Of a stretch of 6,580 nt of DNA, positions 4,746 to 6,580 are shown in pieces; the stretch's first letter is position 1, and each line of letters starts with the position of its first letter. The notes beneath the pieces are model-generated. The model was not told the origin of the DNA, did no database searches, and saw only the letters and a list, made by a program, of their open reading frames with translations. Made by a program: the position numbers and the translations under genes. The stretch covers positions 2,739-9,318 of the forward strand of contig JARXKO010000044.1 in the NCBI GenBank assembly GCA_030271595.1, in the 5' to 3' direction. The stretch is from Pseudomonadota bacterium. GTDB lineage: Bacteria > Pseudomonadota > Alphaproteobacteria > Sphingomonadales > Sphingomonadaceae.

Positions 4746-6103
4746 TGCGTTATTTGCCGTTGTCCGATGCCGACCGGAGCGCGATGCTCAAGGTCATCGG
4801 TGCCGCATCGATCGACGATTTGTTCCAGGACGTGCCGGCAGAAGCGCGGCTGACCGGCGCCATTCGCGGGCTGCCCAACCACGCCACCGAAATGGACGTC
4901 GAGCGCCAGCTAAAAGCCATGGCCGGCAAGAACATGGTCGCCGGCGATGTGCCGTTCTTCCTCGGCTGCGGGGCGTACCGGCATCACATCCCGGCCAGCG
5001 TCGATCATTTGATCCAGCGCGGCGAGTTCCTCACTGCCTACACGCCGTACCAGCCCGAAATCGCCCAGGGCACGCTGCAGATGCTGTTCGAATTTCAGAC
5101 CCAGGTCGCGCGGCTGCTGGGGTGCGAGGTCGCCAATGCCTCGATGTACGACGGCTCGACCGCGATGTGGGAAGCGATCGGCATGGCCCACCGCATCACC
5201 CGCCGCTCGCGGACGATCATCTCCTCGGGCGTCCACCCGCATTATGTCAGCGTCGCCAGGACCATGGCCAAATTCACCGGGGACACGCTCGAAACCTCGC
5301 TGCCCGAACTTTCCGCAGCGACCGATGCCAAGGCGCTGATCGCGTCGATCACCGACGAAACCAGCGCGGTCGTGGTCCAATATCCCGACATCCTCGGCCG
5401 GATCGCGGACCTTACCCCAATCGCCGAGGCCGCTCACGCCAAGAGTGCCTTGCTGATCGCGGTGGTGACCGAGCCGGTTGCGCTCGGACTGATCAAGTCG
5501 CCCGGCGAAATGGGCGCGGATATCGTCGTCGGCGAAGGGCAGTCGATCGGCGTCGGCCTGCAGTTCGGCGGGCCTTATGTCGGCTTGTTCGCGACGCGCG
5601 AGAAATTCGTCCGCCAAATGCCCGGGCGATTGGCCGGCGAGACCGTTGACGCGGAAGGCAAGCGCGGCTTCGTCCTGACCTTGTCGACCCGCGAACAGCA
5701 CATCCGGCGGGAGAAGGCGACCAGCAACATCTGCACCAACAGCGGACTGTGCGCGTTGGCCTTCAGCGTCCACATGACGTTGCTGGGCGAAAAGGGGCTG
5801 CGGCAACTCGCTTCGCTGAATCACGCGCGCGCGAGCGACGTCGCTGACCGGCTGACGGCGATCCCCGGGGTCGAACTGGTCAACGACAGCTTCTTCAACG
5901 AATTCACGCTCCGGCTTCCGGTCGAGGCGCGGCCCGCGGTCCACCGCATGGTCGAGGCGGGGGTGCTCGGCGGGGTCTCGCTCGGCCGGCTTTACCCTGA
6001 TGCCAAGGCGCTTGAGAACGGGCTCGTCGTCGCGGTCACCGAAACGGCGACCGACGCCGACATTGACGCCTTCGAAGCGGCACTGAAGGAGGCTGTCCAA
6101 TGA
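4745..6103 (+). CDS. gcvPA: Glycine dehydrogenase (decarboxylating) subunit 1
   Basis: This is the alpha half of the split P-protein, which decarboxylates glycine together with GcvPB and loads lipoyl-GcvH. The product has 452 residues, normal for the split subunit. It corresponds to the N-terminal half of fused GcvP. Family features include [11 protein letters not shown] at the N-terminus, [18 protein letters not shown] (about residues 72-89), [18 protein letters not shown] (95-112), the [10 protein letters not shown] segment and [17 protein letters not shown]. The later [20 protein letters not shown] block is also typical. This subunit has an aminotransferase-like fold but lacks the PLP lysine, which is carried by GcvPB. 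The gene overlaps the methyltransferase stop by one base and the gcvPB start by four, so equal expression of the two P subunits is expected. Split P-proteins are known from Gram-positives, archaea and Thermus as well as some proteobacteria. Confidence 0.96.
   Translation: MRYLPLSDADRSAMLKVIGAASIDDLFQDVPAEARLTGAIRGLPNHATEMDVERQLKAMAGKNMVAGDVPFFLGCGAYRHHIPASVDHLIQRGEFLTAYTPYQPEIAQGTLQMLFEFQTQVARLLGCEVANASMYDGSTAMWEAIGMAHRITRRSRTIISSGVHPHYVSVARTMAKFTGDTLETSLPELSAATDAKALIASITDETSAVVVQYPDILGRIADLTPIAEAAHAKSALLIAVVTEPVALGLIKSPGEMGADIVVGEGQSIGVGLQFGGPYVGLFATREKFVRQMPGRLAGETVDAEGKRGFVLTLSTREQHIRREKATSNICTNSGLCALAFSVHMTLLGEKGLRQLASLNHARASDVADRLTAIPGVELVNDSFFNEFTLRLPVEARPAVHRMVEAGVLGGVSLGRLYPDAKALENGLVVAVTETATDADIDAFEAALKEAVQ
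6086..6092 (+). promoter_or_regulatory. Strong gcvPB ribosome-binding site
   Basis: AAGGAGG is a full Shine-Dalgarno match, 7 bases before the gcvPB ATG and inside the last codons of gcvPA. It is the strongest ribosome-binding site in the window. Confidence 0.8.
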
Positions 6104-6580
6104 CCGCCAATCCGTCGGGCTGGCGGCCGTCCGTGCCCGCCAACGAACATCGCGACACGTCAACCGTCACCGGCAACCGAGCGCTGATGCTCGAAGAGCC
6201 GCTATTGTTCGAGATTGGGTCGATCGAGCAGACCGGAGTGGATTTTGACTGTCCTCCTTCGCCGGGACACAGTCTGGCAGGTCTGGAACGAACCGGTGAG
6301 ATCGGACTGGCCGGCCTCTCCGAACCCGAGACGATGCGCCATTATACGCGCTTAAGCCGTCAGAATTACGCCATCGACCTGGGCCTGTTCCCGCTCGGCA
6401 GCTGCACGATGAAGCACAACCCGCGGCTGAACGAAAAGCTGGCGCGGCTGCCGGGCTTTGCGGACATCCACCCGCTGCAGCCGCAGGAAACGGTGCAGGG
6501 CGCACTCGAAGTCATCGACAGCCTGGCGCACTGGCTGATCACGCTCACCGGCATGCACAGCGTGGCGATGAGCCCCAAGG
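6100..6580 (+). CDS. gcvPB: Glycine dehydrogenase (decarboxylating) subunit 2, 5' part
   Basis: This is the beta half of the split P-protein, the PLP-carrying partner of GcvPA. Only the first 160 codons are present; the reading frame is open to the right edge. The conserved N-terminal block is visible: [16 protein letters not shown] (25-40), the TGVDFD segment (45-50), [21 protein letters not shown] (73-93), [17 protein letters not shown] (97-113) and [11 protein letters not shown] (118-128). The PLP lysine would lie further downstream, beyond the window. The ATG overlaps the gcvPA stop (ATGA). Codons for residues about 20-87 include several that are rare elsewhere here (TTA, CTA, CGA, GGA, CCT, AGT), after which usage returns to strongly GC-ending codons. 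The region around residues 50-68 is less typical of the family than the rest. Confidence 0.95.
   Translation, partial: MTANPSGWRPSVPANEHRDTSTVTGNRALMLEEPLLFEIGSIEQTGVDFDCPPSPGHSLAGLERTGEIGLAGLSEPETMRHYTRLSRQNYAIDLGLFPLGSCTMKHNPRLNEKLARLPGFADIHPLQPQETVQGALEVIDSLAHWLITLTGMHSVAMSPK

Noticed and set aside
4910..6163. 417-codon antisense open frame across gcvPA
   Set aside because: It mirrors gcvPA codon by codon (Asp/Arg/His-rich shadow) and has no recognisable domain.
1..6580. Mobile elements, CRISPR arrays, tRNA genes, defence systems
   Set aside because: No transposase, spaced direct repeats, cloverleaf or foreign-looking gene cluster was seen; the window is nearly fully explained by housekeeping genes.

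Overview
The window looks like ordinary chromosomal DNA from a high-GC alphaproteobacterium, most likely a sphingomonad (Sphingomonadaceae or a close relative). The basis is the character of the IspH, GcvT, GcvPA and GcvPB proteins, the split glycine decarboxylase P-protein, and a family of small lipoproteins that I associate with this group. This placement rests on recognition, not on a search. I see no mobile element, CRISPR array, tRNA or rRNA.

Region 1 (minus strand, 2-1407) holds ispH (last-but-one step enzyme of the MEP isoprenoid pathway, 4Fe-4S) followed by rnhA (ribonuclease HI). They overlap by four bases (GTGA), so they are probably co-transcribed and translationally coupled. Region 2 (1408-1501) is a short divergent intergenic space with two small inverted repeats. 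It is the likely site of promoters for ispH-rnhA and for the opposite gene. Region 3 (1502-2140, plus strand) encodes a lipoprotein of unknown function. Region 4 (2141-2502) is a 362-base non-coding leader that contains a complete tandem glycine riboswitch.

Region 5 (2503-6580, plus strand) is a compact glycine cleavage operon: gcvT, gcvH, a class I SAM-dependent methyltransferase, gcvPA and the first 160 codons of gcvPB, which runs off the right edge. All junctions are tight: 3 bases between gcvT and gcvH, then overlaps of 4, 1 and 4 bases. The whole set is therefore almost certainly one translationally coupled transcript. GcvPA/GcvPB decarboxylate glycine and load the aminomethyl group onto lipoyl-GcvH. 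GcvT then releases ammonia and passes the one-carbon unit to tetrahydrofolate. The riboswitch would turn this on when glycine is abundant. The L-protein (lipoamide dehydrogenase) is not in the window.

The least explained element is the methyltransferase wedged between gcvH and gcvPA. It begins with a TTG codon that overlaps the gcvH stop, and its substrate cannot be read from sequence. The next most interesting is the segment just 5' of the first glycine aptamer, where several mutually exclusive hairpins can form and one of them would sequester the 5' strand of aptamer stem P1. I did not find convincing intrinsic terminators.
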